5,534 nucleotides of DNA from Eubacteriales bacterium (lineage in GTDB: Bacteria; Bacillota; Clostridia; JAQUNY01). Positions 5,420 to 5,534 of this stretch are shown piece after piece. Location of the stretch: positions 1 to 5,534 of the forward strand of contig JAQUNY010000119.1 of assembly GCA_028717405.1 (NCBI GenBank), in the 5' to 3' direction. The translations under genes were made by a program, and so were the position numbers. Numbering within the stretch: position 1 is the stretch's first letter; each line of letters opens with the position of its first letter. The notes below the pieces were generated by a model that was not told where the DNA came from, searched no databases, and saw nothing but the letters and a program-made list of their open reading frames with translations.

Positions 5420-5534
5420 GCTGTCCTCTTGAGGGAGGCGGCATGGACCTTGAAAAGTAAACAGTGTAAGGAAGAGAGGGAACTCGACGATTTCTTTGGC
5501 GAAGCAGGGGAGGCACTTTTTAAAGAAGTGGCGA
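5420..5534 (+). ncRNA. Probable 16S rRNA operon leader (partial)
   Basis: The transcript predicted from the promoter at 5384 starts with a hairpin at 5420-5442 (GCTGTC pairing with GGCGGC, with G-U pairs). It then carries CCTTGAAAAGTAAACAG at 5448-5464. That motif matches the boxA-like antitermination sequence found before 16S genes in Firmicutes (Bacillus has CTTTGAAAACTGAACG or similar). A second small hairpin, CACTTT/GAAGTG, lies at 5514-5530. No 16S sequence such as AGAGTTTGATC is reached, so the rRNA gene is inferred to lie just outside the window. An untranslated leader of another strongly expressed operon is the main alternative. Confidence 0.62.

Noticed and set aside
5443..5460. Mini reading frame MDLEK with GGGAGG four nt upstream of its ATG
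   Set aside because: It coincides with the boxA-like leader motif expected before 16S rRNA, and five codons with no attenuator structure is not convincing as a leader peptide.
5328..5516. Minus-strand 62-codon reading frame across the rRNA-type promoter
   Set aside because: It runs antisense through the repeat, promoter and leader, has low-complexity Phe/Leu residues from the A-tracts, and resembles no known protein.

Overview
The window looks like chromosomal DNA from a Gram-positive bacterium, most likely in Clostridia. Three things support this: strong AGGAGG-type ribosome binding sites, protein families typical of Firmicutes, and a right-hand end that reads like the promoter and leader of a clostridial rRNA operon (TTGACA, an extended -10, then a CCTTGAAAA..TAAACAG leader motif). 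Genus cannot be settled from the sequence alone.

Layout. Positions 1-5054 hold a minus-strand operon, transcribed right to left from an extended -10 promoter at 5027-5054. Its order is a LacI-family regulator (3902-4924), an ABC exporter half-transporter (1988-3838, probably starting at a TTG), a second half-transporter overlapping the first by 44 nt (244-2031), and the start of an RluA-type rRNA pseudouridine synthase (1-225, cut by the window edge). No terminator is visible between these genes. The two half-transporters carry complementary defects: Asp in place of the catalytic Glu in the first, and a degenerate FSSGQ signature in the second. This is the hallmark of a heterodimeric exporter with one working and one degenerate ATP site. 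The first subunit also has a low-complexity insert, encoded by nine tandem 9-bp units, in the linker between its membrane and ATPase domains.

Positions 4925-5383 contain no gene. From left to right they hold the regulator's 5' leader with a possible hairpin, the operon promoter with a perfect TCAGCT/AGCTGA dyad over its -35 (candidate autoregulatory operator), an AT-rich stretch with a short 10-bp repeat, and a striking array of about twelve 11-bp units (consensus GCTTCAAATTA, 5215-5346). The array passes without a break in rhythm into phased A-tracts that end just before a plus-strand promoter at 5384-5413. That promoter and its leader (5420-5534) point out of the window toward what I infer is an rRNA operon; the 16S gene itself is not in the window.

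How it fits together: the LacI-type protein probably controls its own operon and so the level of the exporter. Its substrate cannot be read from the sequence. The 11-bp array lies between two divergent promoters and is best explained as curved DNA or a protein-binding array serving the rRNA-type promoter. It is the most unusual element in the window.
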